A stretch of DNA of 64,000 bases, taken from Woeseiaceae bacterium (GTDB lineage: Bacteria > Pseudomonadota > Gammaproteobacteria > Steroidobacterales > Woeseiaceae). The stretch is taken from the NCBI GenBank assembly GCA_021773035.1, contig JAJFKU010000024.1:40883-104882 (forward strand), read 5' to 3'. The notes below the pieces were generated by a model, which saw only the letters and a list, made by a program, of their open reading frames with translations, was not told the origin of the DNA and did no database searches. Position 1 is the first letter of the stretch; the number at the start of each line of letters is the position of its first letter. The translations under genes and the position numbers were made by a program. Positions 1 through 8,254 of this stretch are shown here, in pieces.

Positions 1-510
1 TGGCAGTTCTGCCCGTATGGTGTCGCTTTTCTGTATGTCGACGATCGGTATTTTGATGGGGTTCCAATCGAGGAGGCGTGGATGAATCGGGACGGCGCAG
101 AAGATTTTTCGCGGCTCGCCGACTTTACCGACATCTACCAGCCAGGCGCCCGTCGTTTCGATGCCAGCGAAAAGTCGAGCTTTTCGAATGTCGCCGGTGC
201 GCTCGCAGCACAGCGCCTGATCGAAGAATGGGGTATTGGGACGATTTCGGATACGCTCGCCCGGACGAATGAGCGCATCGCTGCAGTCCTGCAGCGCCGC
301 GGATTCCGGACCATGGCGGCCGATACTCGTGCACCGCATTTTCAGGGCGCTCGTATCCCGGCCACAGACCCGAGAAAACTGGCTGCGCGACTGATTGATA
401 GTGGTGTCTATGCGAACGTGCGCGGCGAGTATCTGCGAGTCGCGCCTCATGTGTACACGGATGCGGAGGACATTGAGCGTTTCGACGGTGCGCTCGGAGC
501 AGCGCTCTGA
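1..510 (+). CDS. PLP-dependent aminotransferase, class V fold, C-terminal part
   Basis: The frame is open from base 1 and ends at 510, so the start and the lysine that binds PLP lie outside the window. What remains is about 169 residues of the C-terminal half of a class V aminotransferase (the cysteine desulfurase, kynureninase and isopenicillin epimerase-like group). It shows the typical YQPGARRFDASEKSSF segment, which resembles the substrate-loop strand of that family, and the small C-terminal domain ending in LRVAPHVYTDAEDIERF, a strand and helix pattern typical of the fold. The exact substrate cannot be told from this part. The gene is convergent with the next one, 41 bp away. Confidence 0.75.
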   Translation, partial: WQFCPYGVAFLYVDDRYFDGVPIEEAWMNRDGAEDFSRLADFTDIYQPGARRFDASEKSSFSNVAGALAAQRLIEEWGIGTISDTLARTNERIAAVLQRRGFRTMAADTRAPHFQGARIPATDPRKLAARLIDSGVYANVRGEYLRVAPHVYTDAEDIERFDGALGAAL

Positions 511-551
511 AACTGCCGCTAACTTGGATACCGATGCTGCAGCCCTGCCTG

Positions 552-1385
552 CTATCGGTCTGTGAGTTCCCGGCGCCGTTCGTAGGCGTTGCTGTAACGG
601 AGAATGCTCCTGGTAGCAAGTTTTTCACCGTTTTCGAATTCGTTACCTCGTGCGCTTACTTCAAGCATCGCCTGTCCGATTTCTTCAGCTCTTACAGCGG
701 CACCGATTGGCGCGAAGAACCAGAAAAGAAGGTCCTGTCCGATATGCGCCTGTTCATCGGTTGGTCCGATGTAGTCCGGGCGATACGCGATCACGCGAAA
801 CTTCGTCGCTTCCGCAAACTCGAACAAGGTCCGCTCGGCACGCACTTTTTCGCGCGCCCACATCGCGCCCGAGTCCTCTGAAATATCGCTGGAACTGATG
901 TAGTGAAACGAAATGTCGGGCCTGTTGCTGACGCCGGTCCACTCCGTTACGAAGCGCGCGGGAAAATCGACATGAATCATGCCATAGGTTTTTTCGTCCA
1001 TGCCGATAGAGCTGATTCCGATAGCCCAGTAAACGGTATCCGCTTCGGCTATCTGCTGCTGCACGGCTGAGTAATCGAGATAATCCATGTGCAGAGTCAT
1101 CTGCACTTTTCCGGCGGCAACGCCTGCCTCGATTCTAGGTGTTGCCCGCCGCGTAATGACATGAATTTTGCTGACCCCGGAATCTGCAAGAGCGGCTTTC
1201 AGTATGCCGTCGCCCGCGGTTCCGCTGGCACCGAAGATGGCAATCGTTTTGTAGCTTGCTGCCGGATCTTCGAGGATCGCAATTGGATCGTTCTTTAACG
1301 CGAGCGCTATAGCCGCAAGGATGTACACCAACGCGAACACAACCAGCGGCGTGAGGAGGACAGTTCTTAAGCGCGGCAACTTCAT
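552..1385 (-). CDS. Membrane-anchored NAD(P)-binding Rossmann protein
   Basis: This is a 277-residue protein. Residues 8-30 form a hydrophobic N-terminal segment, likely a membrane anchor. The segment FGASGTAGDGI near residue 50 is a dinucleotide-binding loop of the atypical short-chain dehydrogenase or NAD(P)H-binding type. A later YISSSDISEDS stretch and AREKVRAE stand where such enzymes carry their Ser and Tyr/Lys, but no classical YxxxK is obvious, so it may not be a standard reductase. It lies downstream of the cytochrome remnant on the same strand. The substrate is unknown. Confidence 0.6.
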   Translation of the reverse strand: MKLPRLRTVLLTPLVVFALVYILAAIALALKNDPIAILEDPAASYKTIAIFGASGTAGDGILKAALADSGVSKIHVITRRATPRIEAGVAAGKVQMTLHMDYLDYSAVQQQIAEADTVYWAIGISSIGMDEKTYGMIHVDFPARFVTEWTGVSNRPDISFHYISSSDISEDSGAMWAREKVRAERTLFEFAEATKFRVIAYRPDYIGPTDEQAHIGQDLLFWFFAPIGAAVRAEEIGQAMLEVSARGNEFENGEKLATRSILRYSNAYERRRELTDR

Positions 1386-1437
1386 GGATGATAGATACTA
1401 TCACCGCTGCGAATCGTCTTCCTGCCGAGATGCGGCC

Positions 1438-1865
1438 TCAGTCGCTGCTGGTGCCCCGCGCTCGCAGCTCCCGGGCCTCTTCACGGATGTGCTGCAGGTC
1501 GCGTATCATTTCGCTCCATCCGAAAGTGCCATCGGCATCGCGTGCGTAGTCGGCATCGCATCCAGGGCCGCCCAGGCCAGGGCGTGTTTGCCGGCGGAAA
1601 ACTGCTCGAGCCGCTCTTCATGACATTTGCCGCAGGTATCGGCCGTTATAGTGCGCAGCCTGTCGACGTCATCGGCCGACTTGTGGCGCCCCTTGTGGCA
1701 ATCACCGCAGTTGACGTCCTCTGAGCTATGCCGGCTAAGCTCCCAGTCGACAACAACATTTGGCGTCTCGTTCCTGTGGCAGTCGACACAATCGTCAGCG
1801 CCGGCGAGCGGGCTCAAGATAATGAGCGCAGTGGCGAATAAGGTGGTTCTCAAGGTGTCTGACAT
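1438..1865 (-). pseudogene. Remnant of an octaheme (HAO-like) cytochrome c with an internal deletion
   Basis: The intact frame runs from 1865 to a TGA at 1506-1508, giving 119 residues. It has a signal peptide and three CxxCH heme sites: C26/C29/H30, C53/C56/H57 and C78/C81/H82. After the third comes GKHALAWAALDAMPTTHAMP, which in hydroxylamine-oxidoreductase-like multiheme cytochromes leads directly to a fourth heme site. Here the frame stops. In a different frame, about 1530 down to a TGA at 1438-1440, the sequence reads GWSEMIRDLQHIREEARELR, which resembles the extreme C-terminus of the same family. The middle of the gene, with about five hemes, thus seems deleted and the frame shifted at the junction. 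The start at 1865 has a GGGAG ribosome site. The 119-residue product might still be exported as a triheme protein. The family match is from memory. Confidence 0.6.
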
Positions 1866-1889
1866 GTCGCTACTCCCTGACCAATCCGG

Positions 1890-2150
1890 CTATTTGTAAA
1901 TCAACTTCGCTATCACGATAGCCCCGACGGCAAGTACCGAGATGACGTTGCCAACAATCAGTGGCCAGGAAGCAACGAGTAAGCCGTATAACAGCCAGAG
2001 AATAACAGTGCTCAATACGAGAAGGTTGGCCCACAGAGACAGGTCTTTGGTCTCTCTCGTTTTCCATACTTTCAGAGTTTGAGGAATCCAGCAGATGGTT
2101 CCTGTTACTGCTGCCATGTAGCCAACGAATTCAGGAAGATTAGATACCAT
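1890..2150 (-). CDS. SemiSWEET family sugar transporter
   Basis: The product is 86 residues with three hydrophobic helices, the size and layout of a bacterial SemiSWEET, half of an animal or plant SWEET, which works as a dimer to move sugars down their gradient. A conserved PQ-loop motif is visible as WIPQTLKVWKTRE near residues 21-33, with the following LSLWANLL and the third helix LIVGNVISVLAVGAIVIAKL. It sits 24 bp upstream of the cytochrome remnant on the same strand. The direction and the sugar carried cannot be told from sequence. Confidence 0.82.
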   Translation of the reverse strand: MVSNLPEFVGYMAAVTGTICWIPQTLKVWKTRETKDLSLWANLLVLSTVILWLLYGLLVASWPLIVGNVISVLAVGAIVIAKLIYK

Positions 2151-2251
2151 GCGACAAGTCTACTCCGGGTGATGAGCGCAATTGAAGCACGCATTATACC
2201 TTCCACAGGTTCGCAGTCGCCTGACGGTTTACGGCGCTGACGGATGTTCGA

Positions 2252-2875
2252 CTAACGGCCTCTGATAAACAGTGTCTTGCTGGTTGCCGGCAAGGCGAGC
2301 TGCCAGTCTCGCGCCTTGACTGACGTCTGATCGCCAAGTATCACCGCGGCACGGATGGAGCGACTCAACGCACTCGCGTGCAGACGTTGCCAGTAGGGCA
2401 GCCTTTGCACGTAAAACGGCAGGATCTCCTCAAGCGTAAGATCCGTGTCCAGCGACTCGGCAAAAGCGTCGAAAGATCGTCCAACCGCTGCCGCCAATGG
2501 TCCGTCCTGGAGCAGTTGTTCGGACGGGTCGATCGTCCACGTCATATCCGTTTGCAAAACACAGGTGCCAACAAAACCTGCCTGCCGTTTTTTGGACCAC
2601 TGCTCTGGTGCAATCAGGCTCAGGCTCCAGGCACCGTCGATCCAGTAGAGATAGTTATCGATACTGACCGCCGGTTTGTACTTGAACTGTGCGGACAGTA
2701 TCAGCATCGACGTAAAGAACTCGGCAAGTATCTGCTGCCGCGGCTTCGCGACCACAGCGCGGGGTTCTGTCTGGTACCAGTCAAGCATGAAGCCATTGAC
2801 GCCCTTGCCATCCAGGTTGACCGGCTTTACGGTGAGCGCTGATTCGTGCCCATCTTTTTTTGTTAGCTCATTCAT
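2252..2875 (-). CDS. DUF2452-like protein
   Basis: The frame is open back to 3208, but the first 111 residues look like low-quality translated intergenic DNA. I chose the ATG at 2875 (MNELTKKDG), giving 207 residues, because family-like sequence begins right after it. The centre, YLYWIDGAWSLSLIAPEQWS followed by GFVGTCVLQTDMTWTI, resembles DUF2452 proteins, in which a YHLYEK...LSMIAPEEW stretch is followed by a conserved FLG..RL..DMSWT strand. There is no signal peptide, so the protein is probably cytoplasmic. The function of this family is not known. It is transcribed divergently from the S9 peptidase. Confidence 0.6.
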   Translation of the reverse strand: MNELTKKDGHESALTVKPVNLDGKGVNGFMLDWYQTEPRAVVAKPRQQILAEFFTSMLILSAQFKYKPAVSIDNYLYWIDGAWSLSLIAPEQWSKKRQAGFVGTCVLQTDMTWTIDPSEQLLQDGPLAAAVGRSFDAFAESLDTDLTLEEILPFYVQRLPYWQRLHASALSRSIRAAVILGDQTSVKARDWQLALPATSKTLFIRGR

Positions 2876-3122
2876 GAGAGGCCTGATTATGGCAGCCGTG
2901 TGTCCGGGCATCGAGTTATGGAAACAAATAATTACATTCGTCGCAGCGTGCGCGCAGCTCGTGGTGAAGCTCCCCACAATTGTGGTATTTTTGCAGGAGT
3001 GCTCCCGCCTTCCAGACAGCCAGTTGAAGCAGCCAAGCAGTTGGGCCATGTATGCTCCCTCCGACCGTCCGGTAGTCGAGGTGGATAGCCGGTCACCGAA
3101 ATAACAACGAGAGATACGATAG

Positions 3123-5060
3123 ATGAATCGCACTGTGTTAGTACTCGCACTTTGTTTGCCTGTCTCAACAGCGGCGATAGCAAAGCCGCCGGCAGAGGCC
3201 TTCGGCACGCTGCCGAGAATTTACGACGCCGCCATATCGCCGGATGCAAAGCAACTTGCAGCAATCGCTAACTATGATGGCACCTACGCTATTCGCGTGC
3301 TGACACTGAATATGGAAGGCGAGCAGTTTCGCGGCATCTCGTTGAACGAGGGTGTGAAGCCCATGTGGATCAGGTGGGTAAACGATCATCGCGTACTGGT
3401 CGGTTTGTGGCAGAGCGAGTCGTTTCGTCGTGTGCCTATAACGTCGAGTTACATCTTTACACTCGACACCCGCACCCTGAAGGGTAAATTCCTGATCCGG
3501 CCAAAGGGTGTGTTTCGCCAGGACAACAGCGACGTCGTCGATTTTCTCGATACCGATCCCGACCATATTCTGATGGCGTTTTCGGATGACGATCAGTTCA
3601 TTTCCGATATCCAGAAAGTGGATGTCGTCACCGGCCGATATCGGCGAATCAAGCGAGGTAAACCGTCTGTCCAGGAGTGGTATACGGACAGTGTCGGCGA
3701 ACCCCGTGTCGGCCAGGGTTTGAGAGAGTCGTCAACAACCAGCGAAGACTGGGTGCTCACGATCAGGGACAGCGACGGAGACAAGTGGCGCGACTCAAGA
3801 GAGTACTCCGGCCTCGATGCCGATATCAGAATTTTTGGCTTCACGAGTAAACGCAACGAGCTGGTGATCGGAGATTATGCCGACAAAGACACACTTGGCC
3901 TTTACGTCTACGATTTATCGGAAAAGCGTGTGTCACGAAAGCTCTTTCATCACGATGAGTACGATGCAGGCGGCCTCGTTATCAATTCCGATACGGACGA
4001 AATTATCGGCGCAAGATACGTAGCCGACTCGCCGGTCGTGGAGCTTTTCGATGAGCACGATACGTTGTTGGCACGCATGCGCAAAAAATTCTCGGGCCAT
4101 ACCGTTAGTTATGTCGATCAATCAAGCGACGGAGAGGTCCTGATCTTTAAAGTATCTAATTCGTACGATCCGGGCGCGCTAATGATGATCGACGCGGTCA
4201 AGGAGGAGGCAATAACACTGGCCTACTATCGACCGGAATTGCCCACCGCATCGTTGGGGAGTGTCGTGTCCGTTATCTACAAGGCGCGAGACGGTGCAAA
4301 AATTCCAGCTTACGTTACGTTGCCTCCGTCGATCACTACACAGGAAGCACTCAAGAATCTGCCGTTCATTGTGTTGCCGCATGGCGGGCCTTATGCGCGA
4401 AAGTCCAAGCAGTTCGACTACTTCGCCCAGTTTTTTGCATCGCGTGGCTTCGGTGTCCTGCAAATGAACTTCCGCGGCTCAACCGGATATGGCACGACGT
4501 TCGAGGACTCGGGCAGGGAAAACTGGGTCGTTATGCAGGAGGATGTGACCGACGGCGCACGGTGGTTGGTCGACAAGGGTTACGCTGACCCTGAGCGGTT
4601 GTGCATTGCTGGCTGGTCTTTTGGTGGCTATGCGGCGCTCATGGGGGCGATCAAGAATCCGGACTTGTATTCCTGCGCCGTATCCATGGCGGGCGTTACC
4701 GATCTGTTTGACCTTGTCAAGGACATCAAGAAATACCGATTCGGAAGGCTGACTGCGCATATGTCCGTGCTGAAAGGCTTTGATAGTCGCGATGACATCA
4801 AGGAAAACTCGCCCGTCCGGCGTGCGGATGAGCTGCAGGTGCCGCTGTTCCTCGCGCATGGAACAAAGGACCAACGCGTTCATTTCGATCAGTTCAAACG
4901 CATGAAGTCAGCGTTGCGAAAATCGCCGGCAGACGTCACGTTCGTCGAATTTGAGGACGAGGATCATTTCCTGTCCGACCAGGAGAATCGACAGGAGTTT
5001 TTCGTCAAGCTGGACGAATTTCTGGAGGAGACAATTGGCTCCAGCGAGTTTGCGCAGTAG
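3123..5060 (+). CDS. Secreted S9 (prolyl oligopeptidase family) serine peptidase
   Basis: The product is 645 residues. A signal peptide (residues 1-20, ending near AIAKPP) indicates export. Residues about 30-370 form a beta-propeller-like domain that gates access, and the C-terminal 250 residues are an alpha/beta hydrolase. The catalytic triad is visible: Ser499 in GWSFGGYAAL, Asp583 in HGTKDQRVH and His615 in EDEDHF. HGGPYAR near residue 420 supplies the oxyanion region. Enzymes of this group release dipeptides or oligopeptides from short peptides. It is probably its own transcription unit, ahead of the epimerase gene, which has a separate ribosome site. A second S9 peptidase lies at 13.2-15.1 kb. 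Confidence 0.9.
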   Translation: MNRTVLVLALCLPVSTAAIAKPPAEAFGTLPRIYDAAISPDAKQLAAIANYDGTYAIRVLTLNMEGEQFRGISLNEGVKPMWIRWVNDHRVLVGLWQSESFRRVPITSSYIFTLDTRTLKGKFLIRPKGVFRQDNSDVVDFLDTDPDHILMAFSDDDQFISDIQKVDVVTGRYRRIKRGKPSVQEWYTDSVGEPRVGQGLRESSTTSEDWVLTIRDSDGDKWRDSREYSGLDADIRIFGFTSKRNELVIGDYADKDTLGLYVYDLSEKRVSRKLFHHDEYDAGGLVINSDTDEIIGARYVADSPVVELFDEHDTLLARMRKKFSGHTVSYVDQSSDGEVLIFKVSNSYDPGALMMIDAVKEEAITLAYYRPELPTASLGSVVSVIYKARDGAKIPAYVTLPPSITTQEALKNLPFIVLPHGGPYARKSKQFDYFAQFFASRGFGVLQMNFRGSTGYGTTFEDSGRENWVVMQEDVTDGARWLVDKGYADPERLCIAGWSFGGYAALMGAIKNPDLYSCAVSMAGVTDLFDLVKDIKKYRFGRLTAHMSVLKGFDSRDDIKENSPVRRADELQVPLFLAHGTKDQRVHFDQFKRMKSALRKSPADVTFVEFEDEDHFLSDQENRQEFFVKLDEFLEETIGSSEFAQ

Positions 5061-5166
5061 CCCTGGCGGATTTGTACGAAGATGTAACAGTTGCACCGGA
5101 GGCGGTTCTGCGGCCCTCGCGGCGGTGCTAATCTGGGGCCTGGCCAATTCCTGCAAGGGGTGCGTC

Positions 5167-6087
5167 ATGCGTGTTGCGATTGTCGGCGGCACAGGTTTTA
5201 TCGGTGGCTACCTGATCGACGAACTGCTTCGGGTCGGCCATCAGCCGATCGTATTGCTGCGACCTGGAAATCAGCGCGGCGTTCGACAGCAAGACCGGTG
5301 TACGATTGTCGAAGGCGATATCGCCACTCCCGAAGTTCTTGCAGCGCTGCTGCAGGGCTGCGATGCCGTGATCTACAACGTAGGGATCCTGAGGGAGAGC
5401 AAACGCAAGGGCGTGACGTTCGAAAACACTCAGTACGAAGGTGTTGCGGCGACCGTCGATGCGGCGCGCAAACTCGGCGTCCCCCGGTTCCTGCTGATGA
5501 GTGCTAACGGCGTTAAGCAGCCCGGAACGCCTTATCAGGAGACCAAGAAACGAGCGGAAGACTGTGCTTTTGCCAGCGGTCTGGATACAACCGTATTCAG
5601 ACCCTCACTTGTATTCGGCAATCCGCGCGGCCTGAACGAAATAGCGAGCCAGCTGCACAATGACATGATCGTTCCGCCGCTGCCGGCGATCGCCTTTCAT
5701 ACAGGTTTGTTTCCGGGCCGCGGGCAGGTCCGAATGTCGCCGGTTCATGTTGAAGACGTCGCATCGGCCTTCGTAGCTGCATTATCGGACGATTCGACGA
5801 TTGGCCAGATCTATGAACTCGGCGGTCCGGAGACGCTGACCTGGCGAGACATGCTGGAACGGGTTGCTGCCGCTACGGCGAAGAATAAGTGGATAGTGCC
5901 CATGCCCATCGGTCTGATGTGGTGCGCTGCACTGTTGTTCGATCGCCTATCGTTCTTTCCGGTAACACGGGACCAGTTAGGTATGCTCGCGGAAGGTAAC
6001 ATAGCCAGCGACGTCGATCTGCGTAAGCTGATCGGTCGCGAGCCGCGATCGATGGCGGTCGCGGAGTTGAGCTACCTGCAATCCTGA
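5167..6087 (+). CDS. NAD-dependent epimerase, NDUFA9-like
   Basis: The open frame begins at 4951, inside the previous gene, but the ATG at 5167 follows an AAGGGG ribosome site and starts directly with the nucleotide loop VAIVGGTGFIGGYLIDEL, so the product is 306 residues. It is an atypical short-chain dehydrogenase related to the complex I subunit NDUFA9 and to NAD-dependent epimerase/dehydratases. A YQETKKRAED segment gives a YxxxK-like pair, and FRPSLVFGNPRG follows as in epimerases. A hydrophobic segment occurs near residues 240-260. Bacterial members of this group often act with quinone or lipid metabolism, but the substrate is not shown here. Confidence 0.72.
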   Translation: MRVAIVGGTGFIGGYLIDELLRVGHQPIVLLRPGNQRGVRQQDRCTIVEGDIATPEVLAALLQGCDAVIYNVGILRESKRKGVTFENTQYEGVAATVDAARKLGVPRFLLMSANGVKQPGTPYQETKKRAEDCAFASGLDTTVFRPSLVFGNPRGLNEIASQLHNDMIVPPLPAIAFHTGLFPGRGQVRMSPVHVEDVASAFVAALSDDSTIGQIYELGGPETLTWRDMLERVAAATAKNKWIVPMPIGLMWCAALLFDRLSFFPVTRDQLGMLAEGNIASDVDLRKLIGREPRSMAVAELSYLQS

Positions 6088-6116
6088 ACGGGTGGCGACG
6101 CTCGATACGCTGATCA

Positions 6117-7037
6117 TCAGGTATCCGTCGATCGAACGGAGTGACCGCCGAACTGATTGCGCATCATTGCAAGTAGTTTCGCCGAAAAATCCTGCTGCCC
6201 CTGGCTGGCAAATCTAGCCATCAATGCGAGGCTCATTACCGGCGTCGGTATGCCTTGCTCTATCCCTTCGAGTGCCGTCCAGCGTCCTTCGCCCGAATCG
6301 GCGACGAACGCTTCTACGCCGGTGAGTTCCTGGTCGTCAGCCAGTACGGCGGCGGACAGGTCCAGAAGCCAGCTGCGCACAACGCTTCCGTGGCGCCACG
6401 ATTCCGCGATCCCGGCCAGATCGAGGCCGAAGTCGTCCCGGCCCTTCAGCAACGCAAAACCCTCGGCGTAGGCCTGCATCATGCCGTACTCGATGCCGTT
6501 GTGAACCATCTTGACGAAGTGGCCGCTACCGACTGGTCCCGTATGAATCCAGCCGCGGTCGGTCGCCGGCGCCAATGCCTCAATCAGCGGTTGCACGGCG
6601 GCGAACGATTCGTCCGTTCCGCCGACCATGAGCGCATAACCGTTGTCCAGACCCCAGACGCCACCGGAAACACCGGCGTCGACGAAAAGAATCCCCGACC
6701 TTGCCAGTAACTCACCGCGACGCATGGTGTCCTTGTAGTAGGAATTAGCGCCATCGATCAGCACGTCGCCCGGCTGCAACTGTTCGCACAGCTCCTGGAT
6801 ACTCGACTCGGTAATGTCGCCGGCCGGCAACATCAACCAAACAAGCCGCGGTGTGTTGAGTTTGGCAACGAGTGCCCTGGTCGACTCCGCGGTGACGAGT
6901 CCGCAGTCCGCGGCCAGTGAATCCGCCGTGTCGCTATCACGGTCGAATCCGACCACCTCGATATTTGCGTGGCGTAGTCTTCGCGCCATGTTGCCGCCCA
7001 TCTTTCCCAGTCCGATCATGCCGACTTGTGTTGCCAT
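6117..7037 (-). CDS. gnd: 6-phosphogluconate dehydrogenase, decarboxylating (short form)
   Basis: The enzyme oxidises and decarboxylates 6-phosphogluconate to ribulose 5-phosphate in the pentose phosphate pathway. The 306-residue length fits the short, usually NAD-preferring form rather than the 470-residue classical enzyme. Visible motifs are the dinucleotide loop MIGLGKMGGNMARRL at residues 7-21, DGANSYYKDT near 95, VDAGVSGGVWGLDNGYALM near 120 (substrate-binding GGxxG region), and HFVKMVHNGIEYGMMQAYAE near 173, which carries the catalytic Lys and the His-Asn pair. The gene stands alone, convergent with the epimerase, 29 bp away. Confidence 0.9.
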   Translation of the reverse strand: MATQVGMIGLGKMGGNMARRLRHANIEVVGFDRDSDTADSLAADCGLVTAESTRALVAKLNTPRLVWLMLPAGDITESSIQELCEQLQPGDVLIDGANSYYKDTMRRGELLARSGILFVDAGVSGGVWGLDNGYALMVGGTDESFAAVQPLIEALAPATDRGWIHTGPVGSGHFVKMVHNGIEYGMMQAYAEGFALLKGRDDFGLDLAGIAESWRHGSVVRSWLLDLSAAVLADDQELTGVEAFVADSGEGRWTALEGIEQGIPTPVMSLALMARFASQGQQDFSAKLLAMMRNQFGGHSVRSTDT

Positions 7038-7272
7038 TTCTGAACACCTCTATTGGGCCGTTTCGCCACGTAAGTTTCCCGGGGACCAACTGCCTGACCA
7101 ACGCTCGACTCTACCATGTGAGCGTGAAAGCGCTGCCCGTGTCCTCAGTCAGAAACTCTCCAATCCCTCGGAAAAACCTGCTTATTCCCAGGCGATACAA
7201 ACTGTTACATTTCGCGCTATCGGCCAACAAACCCGTTGGCTATGATTTTGCCTCAACCGCCTGGAGAAACTC

Positions 7273-8124
7273 ATGTTCCGATCGTCATTCATTGTCGCGG
7301 CATCCGCGATGACACTTGTTGCCTGCTCGTCCGAAGACACCGAGGTCGTCAATGAAGAGGCTGCAATGGAAGACATGGCAGCCGTTGAAGAGCAGGCCAG
7401 CGCGGCCGGTGGGCTCTGCCTTGAGGCGGGTCCGCAAACGCCGCGAGACATCTCGAGCGTGCTGGGCCTGAACACGGTTAGCTTCGACCGGGCTCCGCCG
7501 TCAAGCGAATTGAACCTGTGCAATATTCACACGCACACCAACGCCGAACACAAGGGTCCCGGATTCAGCGTATTCGTCAACGACACCGACCAGGGTGGTT
7601 ACGCCTGCAACGAGACATCGGAACTGACGGAAGCCGAGCTTGCACCGTTGGACGGAGCATTCAAGGGCGCCAAGCCCGGCGATACGATTGAGGTTCACTG
7701 GGTGCACAGCAGTTGCCCGGTGGCGCCCGGCGAGGGCCTGGGTTCCTGCCTGAGCGAGACCTGCACCGACCCTCTGCTGCGGGTTGAGGCGCAAAGCTTC
7801 CTGGTCGTTAACGATCCTGAAGCAACGGACTTTATGGACTTCAGTTACGGTGACACGGTGCGCAACGGTTTCCACCAGGCACGCGCGATTCCGACCGGTA
7901 GCGGCGACCCCGTTGAGTTCCTGGGCTCGACGACCGGGCCCAGCTACGACCAGTCAACGTGTTCGCCGATGAAGGTCACCTGGAACGTTCGCCCAATGTG
8001 CATGAAGGTGGACATGGCATCGCTGCATCGCTGGGCCGAGAGCGGCAACGTATTCAATGAGACGAAGTCGCACGGTGTTCGCCAGCTCGTTACGGCGCCC
8101 GAGCTGCTGTCGCCGATCGAGTGA
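7273..8124 (+). CDS. Delta-class carbonic anhydrase-like lipoprotein
   Basis: The product is 283 residues. A lipobox at LVAC (Cys18) predicts a lipid-anchored envelope protein, and an acidic linker follows to about residue 45. The body, with NLCNIHTHTNAEHKGPGFSV (H86, H88, H93) and GDTIEVHWVHSSC (H142, H145), matches what I recall of bacterial delta-class carbonic anhydrases, the family first known from diatoms, which interconvert CO2 and bicarbonate with a metal. The histidines named are candidate metal ligands. Paired cysteines such as CLSETC suggest disulfides, in line with a location outside the cytoplasm. A GGAG ribosome site precedes the ATG. The family call is from memory. Confidence 0.7.
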   Translation: MFRSSFIVAASAMTLVACSSEDTEVVNEEAAMEDMAAVEEQASAAGGLCLEAGPQTPRDISSVLGLNTVSFDRAPPSSELNLCNIHTHTNAEHKGPGFSVFVNDTDQGGYACNETSELTEAELAPLDGAFKGAKPGDTIEVHWVHSSCPVAPGEGLGSCLSETCTDPLLRVEAQSFLVVNDPEATDFMDFSYGDTVRNGFHQARAIPTGSGDPVEFLGSTTGPSYDQSTCSPMKVTWNVRPMCMKVDMASLHRWAESGNVFNETKSHGVRQLVTAPELLSPIE

Positions 8125-8254
8125 GCCTGCACGCCTGAGCTTTGCTGACCGTCGTGCCAGCGACCCTGGCTTCGGACCGCCGGGTGGGGATTTGTTGCAT
8201 CGCCTGTACTGTGGGTACTATTGGGCGTAACAGGCGACAACAGGAAACCACGAC

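Noticed and set aside
2876..3208. An extended N-terminus of the DUF2452-like protein to 3208.
   Set aside because: Its first 111 residues are cysteine and serine rich without family similarity, and would overlap the promoter and start of the S9 peptidase gene.
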